From Candidatus Heimdallarchaeota archaeon LC_2 (GTDB lineage Archaea; Asgardarchaeota; Heimdallarchaeia; Heimdallarchaeales; Kariarchaeaceae), in assembly GCA_001940725.1 (NCBI GenBank), contig MDVR01000059.1:1-21374 (forward strand): a stretch of 21,374 nucleotides of DNA, read 5' to 3'. Every line of letters begins with the position of its first letter. Within the stretch, counting starts at the first letter, position 1. Under the pieces are notes generated by a model. That model worked only from the letters and a program-made list of their open reading frames with translations, did not search any database and was not told the origin of the DNA. Of the stretch, positions 1 through 7,863 are shown piece after piece. The position numbers were made by a program, and so were the translations under genes.

Positions 1-183
1 CAATTTTTGTGCAATATGAAAATTTAATCCCAGATCAGTTTCTATTCTTAGTAAAAATTTGCTTGTTAGACTTAATTCCTTTGCAAGTTGTATCTTCTCC
101 TCTTCATCTAAATCTTGACCTTTTTGAATAATACGCTTTTTTAAATTTATCATCTCATACTCCCAAATAAAAGAAGATTGCAT
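1..183 (-). CDS. Hypothetical protein, N-terminal part only
   Basis: An open frame runs on the minus strand from an ATG at 183 off the left edge of the window, 61 codons without a stop. An in-frame TAA at 235-237 limits the start; a second ATG at 153 is an alternative start. The visible peptide is hydrophilic and probably helical, with a charged stretch (GQDLDEEEKIQLAKEL) followed by a more hydrophobic helix. I do not recognise a family. The codon choice looks like that of the neighbouring real genes, which is the main reason to call it. It could also be a gene fragment, since the next features to the right are broken genes. Confidence 0.45.
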   Translation of the reverse strand, partial: MQSSFIWEYEMINLKKRIIQKGQDLDEEEKIQLAKELSLTSKFLLRIETDLGLNFHIAQKL

Positions 184-398
184 TATAGGAATTTCTTTAT
201 TTGTTTCAGAGACTTTATCTTGATTATTAGTTATTTAGCGTCCCCCAGTAGTATGTGATTAGAACCTTATAAAAAAGTAGGCTAAGTCCACATATTATCT
301 TATCGGCTATCTAATATAAGAATGAAAAAAACAATAACCCATTTTTATGAACCATATATGATGTATTAATAAAAAAGGCTTGAAATTCTCTTATTGAA
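184..398. other. Gene-free AT-rich stretch
   Basis: No open frame of convincing length lies between the unknown gene start at 183 and the repeat element beginning near 399. The sequence is AT-rich with homopolymer A runs. It must contain the promoter of the leftward gene, but I cannot single out one TATA box with confidence. Confidence 0.4.
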
Positions 399-546
399 AA
401 ATCCATCCCTCTTATTTGTATGGGAATATATTATATTCCCACTATTTCATAGGATTTCATCCCATTTTCATTCTAATAGGTTCTCTAATTTTCCAAATAC
501 AAGATTTTGAACTTTAATCTCATTCCCACTTAATCATAAAAGACTC
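399..546. repeat. Dispersed repeat, copy A (ends in GAGTC)
   Basis: This segment resembles 5262-5409 (copy B) along its length and 3933-4019 (copy C) in part. All three carry spaced ATTCCC/CATCCC words about 23-31 bases apart and share an almost identical right end reading TTAATTGTAAAAGACTC (GAGTC on the other strand). Copy A also holds a 19-base near-perfect palindrome at 422-440 (GGGAATATA, T, TATATTCCC). Immediately right of the GAGTC end begins the 5'-truncated protease frame, as if the element had inserted into, or been joined to, that gene. It may be a small non-autonomous mobile element or a remnant of an insertion sequence end; no transposase within it was seen. Confidence 0.6.
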
Positions 547-1255
547 AATTTGCCTCTGAAACCCCTGTAATCGGTAGTCGAGTTCATTGGATTGGATTTT
601 CTAATTTACCAGGTGAATTTTTTTTGAGCAGATTGAGACTAGGGGTAGGATTCGTTGCTACCGACATTTTTACAGAAAGAAGTGTAAATTCGTTCGAGAT
701 AAATGGAGAAATGAAGTCTGGACAGAGTGGTGGGTCTATTTTTGATTCACTAACAGGAAAAATTTTAGGGTTGGTTCAGGCTTCAGCTGGGAATATGAAA
801 CAATTGGATCATCATAAGGAAAAAATTCTTAATGCACTCCAAACAACAATGGGACCGATTTTTGAAATGGTGAGTGAGAATATAAGATACCAAGAATGGA
901 AAGTAGGAGAAGAATTAAAAGAGAAAGAGTATGAAGAAAGCAAAGGACCAAAAGTTGTGAAACCAAAACTGGATCTTGCAGAAGTCGCACCAGTTTGGAC
1001 AACATTCAAAACAAGTATTCCTGCAGGAGATTACATTGAGTTTCATCAGTTGATTTTAGAAATTTCGGGATCTCTAAGGAGGAGGTTGATTTATCACATC
1101 TAAAATTAGACGATAATAAAATTGCCTATTCGCCAGTGATAGCTTTACTTCAAAGTATTTTGGCTTTATTTAATAGTTATAGTGAATTAATTGATGCAAT
1201 TCATGCATTATATCAATGGGAATTGGATATAGCATTACAAATGATGAAATCTTAA
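540..1255 (+). pseudogene. Trypsin-like serine protease fragment, frameshifted
   Basis: The reading frame is open from 540, directly at the edge of repeat A, and carries the C-terminal half of a trypsin-like (S1C type) protease: a PVIGSRVHWIGFSNLPGE strand segment, then the catalytic serine motif GQSGGSIFD (Ser codon at 726-728) followed by TGKILGLVQAS. The half that would carry the catalytic His and Asp is absent. After the protease core comes a charged linker (residues around EEYEESKGPK). Near 1065-1072 the frame breaks: the first frame stops at 1103, but another frame continues sensibly from about 1070 (ISKEEVDLSHLKLDD) to a TAA at 1253-1255, giving a helical C-terminal domain. The gene is therefore both 5'-truncated and frameshifted. 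The helical tail could be a protein-interaction or effector-associated domain, but this is speculation. A TTG at 624 could start a shorter product. Confidence 0.7.
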
Positions 1256-1326
1256 CATTTTTAAAAACAAGTGAATTTCCAATTTCATAATATTTCAATT
1301 CCTTTTTCAAGTAAAAATAATTCTCA

Positions 1327-3633
1327 TTAGCCAATGATTAATTCTCCATGAACTAATTTGTCTTCAATGTGAATTAAATCAGGCTGAAGTTCTTTTCCTA
1401 ATAAAATATACTTTTGTCCTTCCTTTTCCTTATTAATTTTAATTAGTACATAACCGTACAGCAAAAATATCAGAGGTTCATTATTTGCGTTACCTAGAAT
1501 TTTCTTAAGTAATGAAAATGATTTTTGATAGTCTTCAAGAATATAGTAACAATAAGCCATTTGTATAACAGGATAAAAGTCCTTTTTCTCTAACTTGGAA
1601 AAGTATTCAAATGACTCAATTGCTTTCTGATAATTTTTCTTAATGAATTCATTTTTCCCTATTTCATAAATTCCATCATATATGCCTTCATTCGGTATTT
1701 GCATTTCTTCAAAATATTTATTTGATAAATCTAATTCACCAAGCTCTCTATATATACTTCCAATACGAAAGGTTGCTTTAACTTTTAAGTTTACATCTTC
1801 TGTAGAATTAATAACATTCTTATGTAAAGTAATAGATTCTTCAAAATTACTAAGCATTTCTTCCATATCACCCATAAACATCACTAAGTCTAAATTATCA
1901 GGAGATTTTTCGTTCAAAAATTTAGAAATCATAAGAGCTTCTGAATATTCTTTTAACCTTGCCAAAAGTTCTCGTATTGCATCAAGGATCTCTATACTGT
2001 TATATTCTCTAAAGAAATTAGTATAAAAGTGGTTATTTACAAATTTCTTCAAAGTATCTATAAGTATCTCAATATCTTCATCAAATTGTTCTTTCGGAAA
2101 GAAATGAGGTTCTTTAGTTAGACCTAAAAAATATGATCTGATCATGATAAATATTGCATTTTGATTATTTTCATCAAAATCAATTACTTCTGACGCCTTT
2201 TTAAAAGAATTATAGTATTCTTCTTTCAATAATAAATAATTTGCCCATTGCAATCTCGGAGCTACATAGGAAGGATTTAATTTTATGGCGTATTTGAATT
2301 TTTCAATTCCACTTTCATCACCTGAGTTGATAAGAGCTGCTCCCCAATGATAATTGACGGAAGGGAATCTCTTTAAATAATTACTAAGTCCTTCAAAAAT
2401 AGAAATTGATGATTTGTACTGTCCAATATTGAGATAGGTAAAGCCCTTGGTTATTTTAATTACATCTACATAATTTGAATTTAAGCTTTCAAAGAAATTT
2501 TCATTTTCATTTATGACATCAAGTACTTTCTGATATTGAGGGCTGTAATATAGAGAATGGATATAGTTGAATAATAATGCAAATTTTGAAAATGAGGTAG
2601 TGTCTTGATTATCTAATATTGGTTCTATATCGATTAACAATGAATAAAATCGATTTGCATATGAATAATTTCTTCGCAAGTACCAGAAATTTGCAGTGAG
2701 AAAATATCCTCGTTGAATAATATATGATTTCCTAATTTCTTGGTTTTCTATTAATTGTTCGAATTTTATAGGTATATTTTCAATTTCTCTGAAGGTTTTT
2801 TCTAAAATTGCAATTTTTTTCATTGTCCGCTCTTTTGGAAGATCCAATAGAAAAGGAGATAATAGTGAAGGCATTATTTCCGGTACGAGTTCTGATAGAA
2901 TGTTTAGTTTACTACTTAACTGTTCTTTGTATAAATTTAAGTAATTTTTAGGATAATTTATTTGTTCTTTAATAAATGTTTGCAGATTTTGAAGCTCCTG
3001 AACAACTAAATCAATATTTTGATCTTTAATATTTTTCAATTTCATATCGATATCAAATGATTCAGCAAGTTTTGATAAAATTTTCTGATCTTTTGTTATT
3101 GGATAAAATGATGATGGTATGTCTAAATATTGGGTCGCTATCCAAAACGTATCTGGATCTGTAAGTTGTTCGCTGATCCCATCCCCATCAATTATCTCCA
3201 AAGATAAATTATATTTTTCCATTGAATTTTTTTTTATCCGATTAATAACTCCAATTGGAATGTCTTCACTATGATAATAATATATCCAATCTATTTTATC
3301 TAATTTCGAGATAGTTGCAATATCATCGTTAATCTTTTGTTCATAATTTTTGTTCAATGAACAGGCAAAAATAATTTGCCTTGATGTTGGTGATCTTCCA
3401 ATGAAATAATGATCTTCTTTTTTTGTATCAAAGAAAACTTTGTATGAACGAAAATCGATACCTTGGTCACCAAGACTACTTACAGGACCAGTTGATGATA
3501 TTACATTAGTGACAACTTTTGATTTTGCTAAATTTCTACAAAGATGCTCAAATTTATGATGAGCATTATTAGCACCCAACCGTGTCAAGTTATAACGAAT
3601 ATATTCTTTGAGTTCAACAAGATTTTGCAACAA
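1327..3633 (-). CDS. Nuclease-like domain / TPR repeat protein
   Basis: The 768-residue product has two parts. Residues 1-170 resemble the restriction-endonuclease-like (PD-(D/E)XK type) domain seen at the N-terminus of large defence or signalling proteins: FEHLC at about 28-32, TGPVSSLGDQGIDF at about 48-61, and IIFACSLNKN at about 87-96, consistent with the E, D and core-strand/lysine positions of that fold. The usual QxK is replaced by ACSLNK, so cleavage activity is uncertain. Residues about 290-760 are degenerate TPR repeats, with recurring patterns such as YNSFKKASEVIDFDENNQNA and YQKAIESFEYFSKLEKKDFYP. The middle (about 190-290) looks helical. There is no membrane segment. The start is a TTG (TTG TTG CAA), limited by in-frame TAA codons just upstream; a TATTAATAA stretch lies about 10-20 bases before it. 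The gene stands alone. A role in defence or protein-scaffold sensing is inferred from the architecture only. Confidence 0.75.
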   Translation of the reverse strand: MLQNLVELKEYIRYNLTRLGANNAHHKFEHLCRNLAKSKVVTNVISSTGPVSSLGDQGIDFRSYKVFFDTKKEDHYFIGRSPTSRQIIFACSLNKNYEQKINDDIATISKLDKIDWIYYYHSEDIPIGVINRIKKNSMEKYNLSLEIIDGDGISEQLTDPDTFWIATQYLDIPSSFYPITKDQKILSKLAESFDIDMKLKNIKDQNIDLVVQELQNLQTFIKEQINYPKNYLNLYKEQLSSKLNILSELVPEIMPSLLSPFLLDLPKERTMKKIAILEKTFREIENIPIKFEQLIENQEIRKSYIIQRGYFLTANFWYLRRNYSYANRFYSLLIDIEPILDNQDTTSFSKFALLFNYIHSLYYSPQYQKVLDVINENENFFESLNSNYVDVIKITKGFTYLNIGQYKSSISIFEGLSNYLKRFPSVNYHWGAALINSGDESGIEKFKYAIKLNPSYVAPRLQWANYLLLKEEYYNSFKKASEVIDFDENNQNAIFIMIRSYFLGLTKEPHFFPKEQFDEDIEILIDTLKKFVNNHFYTNFFREYNSIEILDAIRELLARLKEYSEALMISKFLNEKSPDNLDLVMFMGDMEEMLSNFEESITLHKNVINSTEDVNLKVKATFRIGSIYRELGELDLSNKYFEEMQIPNEGIYDGIYEIGKNEFIKKNYQKAIESFEYFSKLEKKDFYPVIQMAYCYYILEDYQKSFSLLKKILGNANNEPLIFLLYGYVLIKINKEKEGQKYILLGKELQPDLIHIEDKLVHGELIIG

Positions 3634-3932
3634 GTTAAATTCTTATTAATAATTGAAAAATACTATTTTGTGAGATCAGAAATTTACTAGCAGCATTAAT
3701 ATGTCAATATCATTAGTTCATTAGGTGTCTAATTTTCAGCCGCTTCATTTATTTAGCCTGTTTATTCTAATATTGCCCCTTCTAATAATATGTCAATAAT
3801 TGATGTGAAAATTATATTGACTTTTTTAATTTCTAATATATGTCTCCTTAATGAGAACAAATTTCGGAATAATACCTTTGTTATTTGAATTTAGCAAAAT
3901 AATTCTATTTTACCTCGGCCACGTTTTTTCTC
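3634..3932. other. Gene-free AT-rich stretch between minus-strand genes
   Basis: No credible coding frame was found here. It holds the promoter of the TPR/nuclease gene at its left end. Two occurrences of ATATGTCAATA (about 3700-3710 and 3788-3798) are the only internal repetition noted. The right end merges into repeat copy C. Confidence 0.4.
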
Positions 3933-4019
3933 ATCTTTCATTCCTATTAATTCTTATAGAAAATGTGACTATTCCCAATCTTTCGATTTATCCTATTTCT
4001 ATTTAATTGTAAAAGACTC
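3933..4019. repeat. Dispersed repeat, copy C (ends in GAGTC)
   Basis: This is the shorter, more diverged member of the family with copies at 399-546 and 5262-5409. It keeps the two spaced words (ATTCCTATTAATTCTTAT at about 3940, ATTCCCAA at 3971, 31 bases apart) and the terminal ATTTAATTGTAAAAGACTC at 4001-4019. The middle section present in A and B is missing. Its GAGTC end lies 18 bases from the stop codon of the 348-residue gene. The orientation is the same as in the other copies. Confidence 0.5.
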
Positions 4020-4036
4020 AGTAAATAAATAAATTC

Positions 4037-5083
4037 TTAGAATATCATGTCCCGGACACTAATACATTTTTGGTAATCTTCCATTCGGCTTTCATTATTT
4101 TTCGCTTCGCTGATCAACTTCATTTCTTCACCTTCATTCAACCAACTATAACTAATTTCATTATGAAAAGGTCTAGCAATGGTCATAATTGTTCCTGGAT
4201 TCGGTTTTACCTTGGGATGATATTCTTTCAGTGCATTTTGAGCCATAGGTAATTTTACTGGACCAAATTCAACGAACTGAGGTGAGAATTTAACTGAAGT
4301 TTGTGAGAAATGATTTTTAACAAAATTAGTTCCTTTTGCTGCAAGTTGAAATTCAGTTATTTCAGCAGCAGTCTTTGCTATAGTTAAAAATTTCTTACCT
4401 TTCTGTTGTTGAAAAAACCCTTTGATAACATTCCAAATTTTTAAAGCACCAATTCTTGGATTAGTTAAATATCCAATTTTACCATTCTCCATTAAAATTT
4501 TGTCAAATTGCGTTTTTCTCATAATATCTAGAAGATCACTTGCAACCCCTGGATTTGCTTGTTCAAGATGAATATGCCCAAAATCCGGAGACAAAGGTGT
4601 GTAGCAACAAATTAAATCAATGATTTCTGCCAATCTGAACTTTGCTTCATCTTTGTATTTCTCAAATGAAAGACCCGGAACAAATTCTCTTAAATTTTGT
4701 ATTCTACTCTCACCTATTGCCGATTTATATTTTTCTGCAATAATTAGATCGTAAAGGAGATCACCAGCATTATTTATGAATACCGTATCTGGCCACTCTA
4801 ATTCCATTTCTGTGAATGGGAATATGTAATCTGAAACGAGTTTATAAACGGCTCTAGTTTTATCTACCATTTTTATCATACCTTTTCTTTGAGAAGGAAG
4901 TTCATCCAAAGCCATTTGTAAATTGTCTTGAGCCTTTCCACCAACAAATGGAACAATTAACTGATCAGCTCCTCTTGTTAAACATGCAATAGCGTAACTT
5001 TTCACTAAAGGTACCTTGATTGATTTTCCCTTCAAAACCCCTACTGATTCGGCATATCTCATTAGTATTGGGCTTTTTGCCAT
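4037..5083 (-). CDS. Uncharacterised 348-residue protein
   Basis: I do not recognise this family. The product begins MAKSPILMRYAES, is soluble, and mixes hydrophobic strand-like runs (SYAIACL, ADQLIVPFVGG) with helices (LLYDLIIAEKYK, LAEIIDLICCY). It has Cys-Cys at LICCY and a His-rich spot FGHIHLEQ near the middle. Its codon use matches neighbouring genes. The ATG at 5083 has an in-frame TAA two codons upstream, so it is the earliest ATG in this frame. A second frame upstream (5174 to about 5083, beginning MEDLKKLIDN) overlaps this start and follows a TATA-like ATATTTTATAA (5184-5195), so the true N-terminus may lie there with a frameshift between. The C-terminal end lies just inside the boundary of repeat C and could have been altered by it. 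Confidence 0.6.
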   Translation of the reverse strand: MAKSPILMRYAESVGVLKGKSIKVPLVKSYAIACLTRGADQLIVPFVGGKAQDNLQMALDELPSQRKGMIKMVDKTRAVYKLVSDYIFPFTEMELEWPDTVFINNAGDLLYDLIIAEKYKSAIGESRIQNLREFVPGLSFEKYKDEAKFRLAEIIDLICCYTPLSPDFGHIHLEQANPGVASDLLDIMRKTQFDKILMENGKIGYLTNPRIGALKIWNVIKGFFQQQKGKKFLTIAKTAAEITEFQLAAKGTNFVKNHFSQTSVKFSPQFVEFGPVKLPMAQNALKEYHPKVKPNPGTIMTIARPFHNEISYSWLNEGEEMKLISEAKNNESRMEDYQKCISVRDMIF

Positions 5084-5174
5084 GAGTTAATATAGGGTTA
5101 CTTAAATTTGAATGTTGTGCTTTGTCGGATCCTGTAGTTGGTATATTGTCAATTAACTTTTTTAGATCTTCCAT
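5083..5174 (-). other. Upstream reading frame, possible displaced N-terminus
   Basis: A minus-strand frame starts with ATG at 5174 and reads MEDLKKLIDNIPTTGSDK before running out of frame over the start of the 348-residue gene. Beyond 5083 it is only a shadow of that gene. It may be a leader peptide or the original N-terminus separated by an indel. A TATA-like element sits directly upstream, which makes it likely that this segment is transcribed with the downstream gene. Confidence 0.3.
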
Positions 5175-5183
5175 TTAACACCG

Positions 5184-5195
5184 TTATAAAATATA
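5184..5195 (-). promoter_or_regulatory. TATA-like box upstream of the 348-residue gene
   Basis: On the minus strand the sequence reads TATATTTTATAA. It is the best TATA-like match before the 348-residue gene. Its distance to the ATG at 5174 is short for an archaeal promoter, so transcription may begin slightly inside that frame, giving an untranslated leader of roughly 80 bases before the ATG at 5083. Confidence 0.4.
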
Positions 5196-5261
5196 CAGCT
5201 TAGGTACTTCCACTTTTTAATACTAATTTTGAGAATATTAAATCAAAATAATTAATTTATG

Positions 5262-5409
5262 AATTCATTCCCACTAATTTGTATGAAAATACTGCTATTC
5301 CCGCTTTTTCATAGGAATTCATTCCCAAACCTATGAAATCTAGATACCAAATTTTGAACTTTCAGAAGTAATTCAAAAATTCTCATTACCATTTAATTGT
5401 AATAGACTC
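5262..5409. repeat. Dispersed repeat, copy B (ends in GAGTC)
   Basis: It matches copy A (399-546) closely: ATTCATTCCCACTAATTTGT followed by spaced ATTCCC words at 5267, 5297 and 5321, a shared TTTTGAACTTT near 5350, and the terminal ATTTAATTGTAATAGACTC. The right end overlaps the last codons of the truncated IS110 transposase frame, so the repeat appears to have replaced the C-terminal half of that gene. Confidence 0.6.
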
Positions 5410-5891
5410 TCCAAATTGGATCTCAACTGATTTATTAATGCTCTTCGACGATCCTTAAGATCATAAAATCTTTCCAGCAGATCTTGGAGAAATACGTAAT
5501 CTTCATCTTTTTCAGATGCTTTGATGACATTCATCCTCAAGGCTTGAGCGATAACAAACGCATCAATTAGATCTGATTTCACTGATTTCGAAAATGCATC
5601 CCGTAATCTTGATATTTCAAATGGATTGCTCATAATCACTTGATAGTTCTTTTTCTTCAAGTAATGGCAGAGATTACCTGCTAAAGGTCCAGTATTTTCC
5701 ATAGCAAATACTGGTGAGCGAGCCTTTGGAAGCAACTTTAACAATTTTTTAAATCATTTAAAATCTGGGGAGATTTGAAAAGTATTCAGCACTATGCCTG
5801 ATTCATTCATAGAGCAAATTTCAACAAAATGTTTAGAAACATCAATTCCTATAAACAATGACTGTAAGGTTTTTTGGTTAGTATAATTCAT
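5373..5891 (-). pseudogene. IS110-family transposase, truncated, with internal stop
   Basis: The frame starts with ATG at 5891 and shows the IS110 DEDD (RuvC-like) domain: FIGIDVSK near residue 14-20 with the first Asp, AMENTGPL near residue 63-70 with the Glu, and KSDLIDAFVIAQAL with the last two Asp. Codon 46 is TGA (5756-5754) within DFK-stop-FKKLL; the frame is otherwise unbroken, so this is a nonsense change, possibly from a Trp codon, not a frameshift. A TTG at 5744 could restart translation. The frame ends at 5373 after LRSNLESLLQ, inside repeat B. The C-terminal Transposase_20 domain with the catalytic serine of IS110 recombinases, normally bringing the length well above 300 residues, is missing. 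The gene cannot make an active enzyme. Confidence 0.85.
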
Positions 5892-6060
5892 ATCACACAC
5901 TCACAATTGTGAACTGGCAAGGTTACTTCATTGCCACACGCTTTCGGCAGTTCTTGGTAATAACATACTGATAATCGTGGTCTTGAAGCACAACTCATTC
6001 TACTACGCGGGATCCTGGCCCCAATCATCCTAAAGAGTTCTTACCTTGTCTTTTTTTCAC
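5892..6060 (-). ncRNA. IS110 left non-coding end, candidate bridge RNA
   Basis: Upstream of the transposase start lies a 160-170 base stretch without an open frame that is visibly richer in G and C than its surroundings. In IS110-group elements this position encodes the bridge RNA that pairs with target and donor DNA. A clear stem is present: TGGCAA at 5915-5920 pairs with TTGCCA at 5931-5936 around a 10-base loop. A CACAATTGTG palindrome (about 5902-5911) and a GGGGCCAGGATCCC segment (minus strand, about 6003-6018) may add further structure. The RNA role is inferred from position; I have not identified target-binding or donor-binding loops. Confidence 0.35.
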
Positions 6061-6205
6061 ATTGTTAACAATTTGTTGTTAACACTATGTAATATCAGGT
6101 ACTTATCAGTCTGAGACACATATATACTTTTTATAGTAATATTGGTTACAAATGTTTTCACCTAATTAAAAAACAATTAATAATGATATATTTCGAGGAA
6201 TACCT

Positions 6206-7210
6206 ATGAGAGCAATTGTACAATCAAAATATGGGTCACCTGATGTTCTTGAGCTGAAAGAAATTGCAAAACCTACTCCCAAAGATAATGAAGTACTCAT
6301 CAAAATATTTGCAACAACGGTAACGTTCGGTGATATTTCGGCACGAAATTTTAGAAAAATATCCCCTCGCAAGTTCGCAATGCCATTTATATTTTGGCTC
6401 ACCGCTCGCTTTATGTTTGGTCTTAGAAAACCAAGAAAAAAAACACTAGGCTGCGAATTCGCAGGTGAAATTGAGGACACTGGCAAAGACGTAAAACTAT
6501 TTAGCAAGGGTGACGAAGTTTTTGGATATCGCGGTCCAAGCCTTGGCGCTAATGCAGAGTATCTAAGTGTGCCTGAAGACGGGATTGTAGCAATAAAACC
6601 GACTAATATGACCTATGAAGAAGCTGCTGGGATTCCTTATGGGGCATTAACCGCGTTGAATTTGCTTAAAAAAATAAATATTCAGAGTGGACAAAAGGTT
6701 CTCATCAATGGAGCTTCTGGCGGGATAGGTTCAGCTGCAGTACAGCTTGCCAAGTCTCACTTTGGGGCAGAAGTTACAGGTGTATGCAGTACCACGAAAT
6801 TAGAATTGGTGAAAACTTTGGGAGCTGACAAGGTAATTGATTACACTAAGGAGGATTTTACTAAAAATGGTGAGATTTATGATCTTATTATTGATATATT
6901 GGGTAAGAGTTCATTTTCGAAGTGCAAAGGTTCGCTTTCCCATAACGGAATCTATTTGTTAGCCAGCTTTAAGATGAGACAGCTTTTACAAATGCTACGG
7001 ACTAAGATAATAGGTAGCAAGAAGGTAATATGTGCTTTATCATTAGAAAATGCCGAAGATCTAATTTTTATTAGAGATCTTATTGAGGAGGGAAAGATAA
7101 AGTCGGTAATAGACAGACGTTATGCACTAGAGCAAATTGCTGATGCTCATAGGTATGTTGAAAAAGGGCACAAAAAGGGACATGTAATAATAACTTTAGA
7201 TCATCTTTAG
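6206..7210 (+). CDS. Zinc-free MDR quinone reductase / NAD(P)-dependent dehydrogenase
   Basis: The 334-residue length and layout fit the medium-chain dehydrogenase/reductase superfamily, quinone oxidoreductase (zeta-crystallin-like) branch. The N-terminal GroES-like part ([15 protein letters not shown]) lacks the Cys and His ligands of catalytic zinc: the usual Cys position reads [19 protein letters not shown] (about 82-93) is the family's conserved segment, and the Rossmann nucleotide-binding motif [17 protein letters not shown] is at about 167-183. It probably reduces quinones or activated alkenes with NADPH in the cytosol. The ATG follows a GAGGAAT stretch 6-12 bases upstream that could serve as a ribosome-binding site. 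It is monocistronic and convergent with the SRPBCC gene. Confidence 0.85.
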   Translation: MRAIVQSKYGSPDVLELKEIAKPTPKDNEVLIKIFATTVTFGDISARNFRKISPRKFAMPFIFWLTARFMFGLRKPRKKTLGCEFAGEIEDTGKDVKLFSKGDEVFGYRGPSLGANAEYLSVPEDGIVAIKPTNMTYEEAAGIPYGALTALNLLKKINIQSGQKVLINGASGGIGSAAVQLAKSHFGAEVTGVCSTTKLELVKTLGADKVIDYTKEDFTKNGEIYDLIIDILGKSSFSKCKGSLSHNGIYLLASFKMRQLLQMLRTKIIGSKKVICALSLENAEDLIFIRDLIEEGKIKSVIDRRYALEQIADAHRYVEKGHKKGHVIITLDHL

Positions 7211-7401
7211 ATGAGACCCGAATATTTGATAAAATGTAATACTCTCGTTATTTCTGCAAAATTATCAACAAAATTTTTCTTTGAAAAATACTTCGCAGTC
7301 GCATTTATTTTGCAATCAATCTCAAAAACTTGTAATTAATATGATAGAAATAGATAATTCATATATAAATCAATCTCATTTATTTTGCAAACTCACATCA
7401 A

Positions 7402-7863
7402 TTAAAGAGTTGTAATATATTCAGATAGACGGTTAAATACAGGTGCCCAACCATTTAGGCCACCATCTCTCATCTGTTTAGAAGTGATATTCGATTGTAT
7501 AAACACCATCTGTGTCTTATCACCGTCTTGACTAAGTGTTATGGTGATTGTACTCATAGGCTCCAAACTCGGGACATTTTGTGTGAAAACAATTTTATTT
7601 GGAGGATCAATCTCTTTATACTCTCCAAATAATTCAAAGTCAAAACCCTTATCCGGCGAATGCATAACTATCTTATATTTTCCTCCTACTACAATATCAG
7701 TCTCCACTGCCTTTATTTCCATATTTTTGGGTATCTGCCATTGGGAGATGTGCTCTGCTTTTGTTAATACCTCGAACACAAGGTTCTGTGGTGCTGTAAA
7801 CTCACGAATCATCACAAGTGTATCTTCGGTTGTTTCATTTAGTTTAAGAAGTTCTTGACTCAT
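7402..7863 (-). CDS. SRPBCC / AHSA1-like protein
   Basis: The product (153 residues from the ATG at 7863) is of the activator-of-Hsp90-ATPase homolog 1 / START-like SRPBCC type: MIREFTAPQNLVFEVLTKAEHISQW at the start, the characteristic W-containing loop, a central KIVMHSPDKGFDFELFGEYKEIDPP and a C-terminal helix ending NGWAPVFNRLSEYITTL. The frame extends upstream through a lysine-rich run to 7905, but that part overlaps the end of the ArsR gene and reads as low complexity, so the ATG at 7863 is preferred. The start overlaps the upstream regulator gene by about 20 bases, a classic two-gene operon in which an ArsR repressor precedes an SRPBCC protein. It probably binds a small hydrophobic ligand; the ligand is unknown. 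Confidence 0.85.
   Translation of the reverse strand: MSQELLKLNETTEDTLVMIREFTAPQNLVFEVLTKAEHISQWQIPKNMEIKAVETDIVVGGKYKIVMHSPDKGFDFELFGEYKEIDPPNKIVFTQNVPSLEPMSTITITLSQDGDKTQMVFIQSNITSKQMRDGGLNGWAPVFNRLSEYITTL

Noticed and set aside
7301..7392. Direct repeat CATTTATTTTGCAA near 7302 and 7379
   Set aside because: A 14-base AT-rich duplication in an intergenic tail, too short and isolated to interpret.
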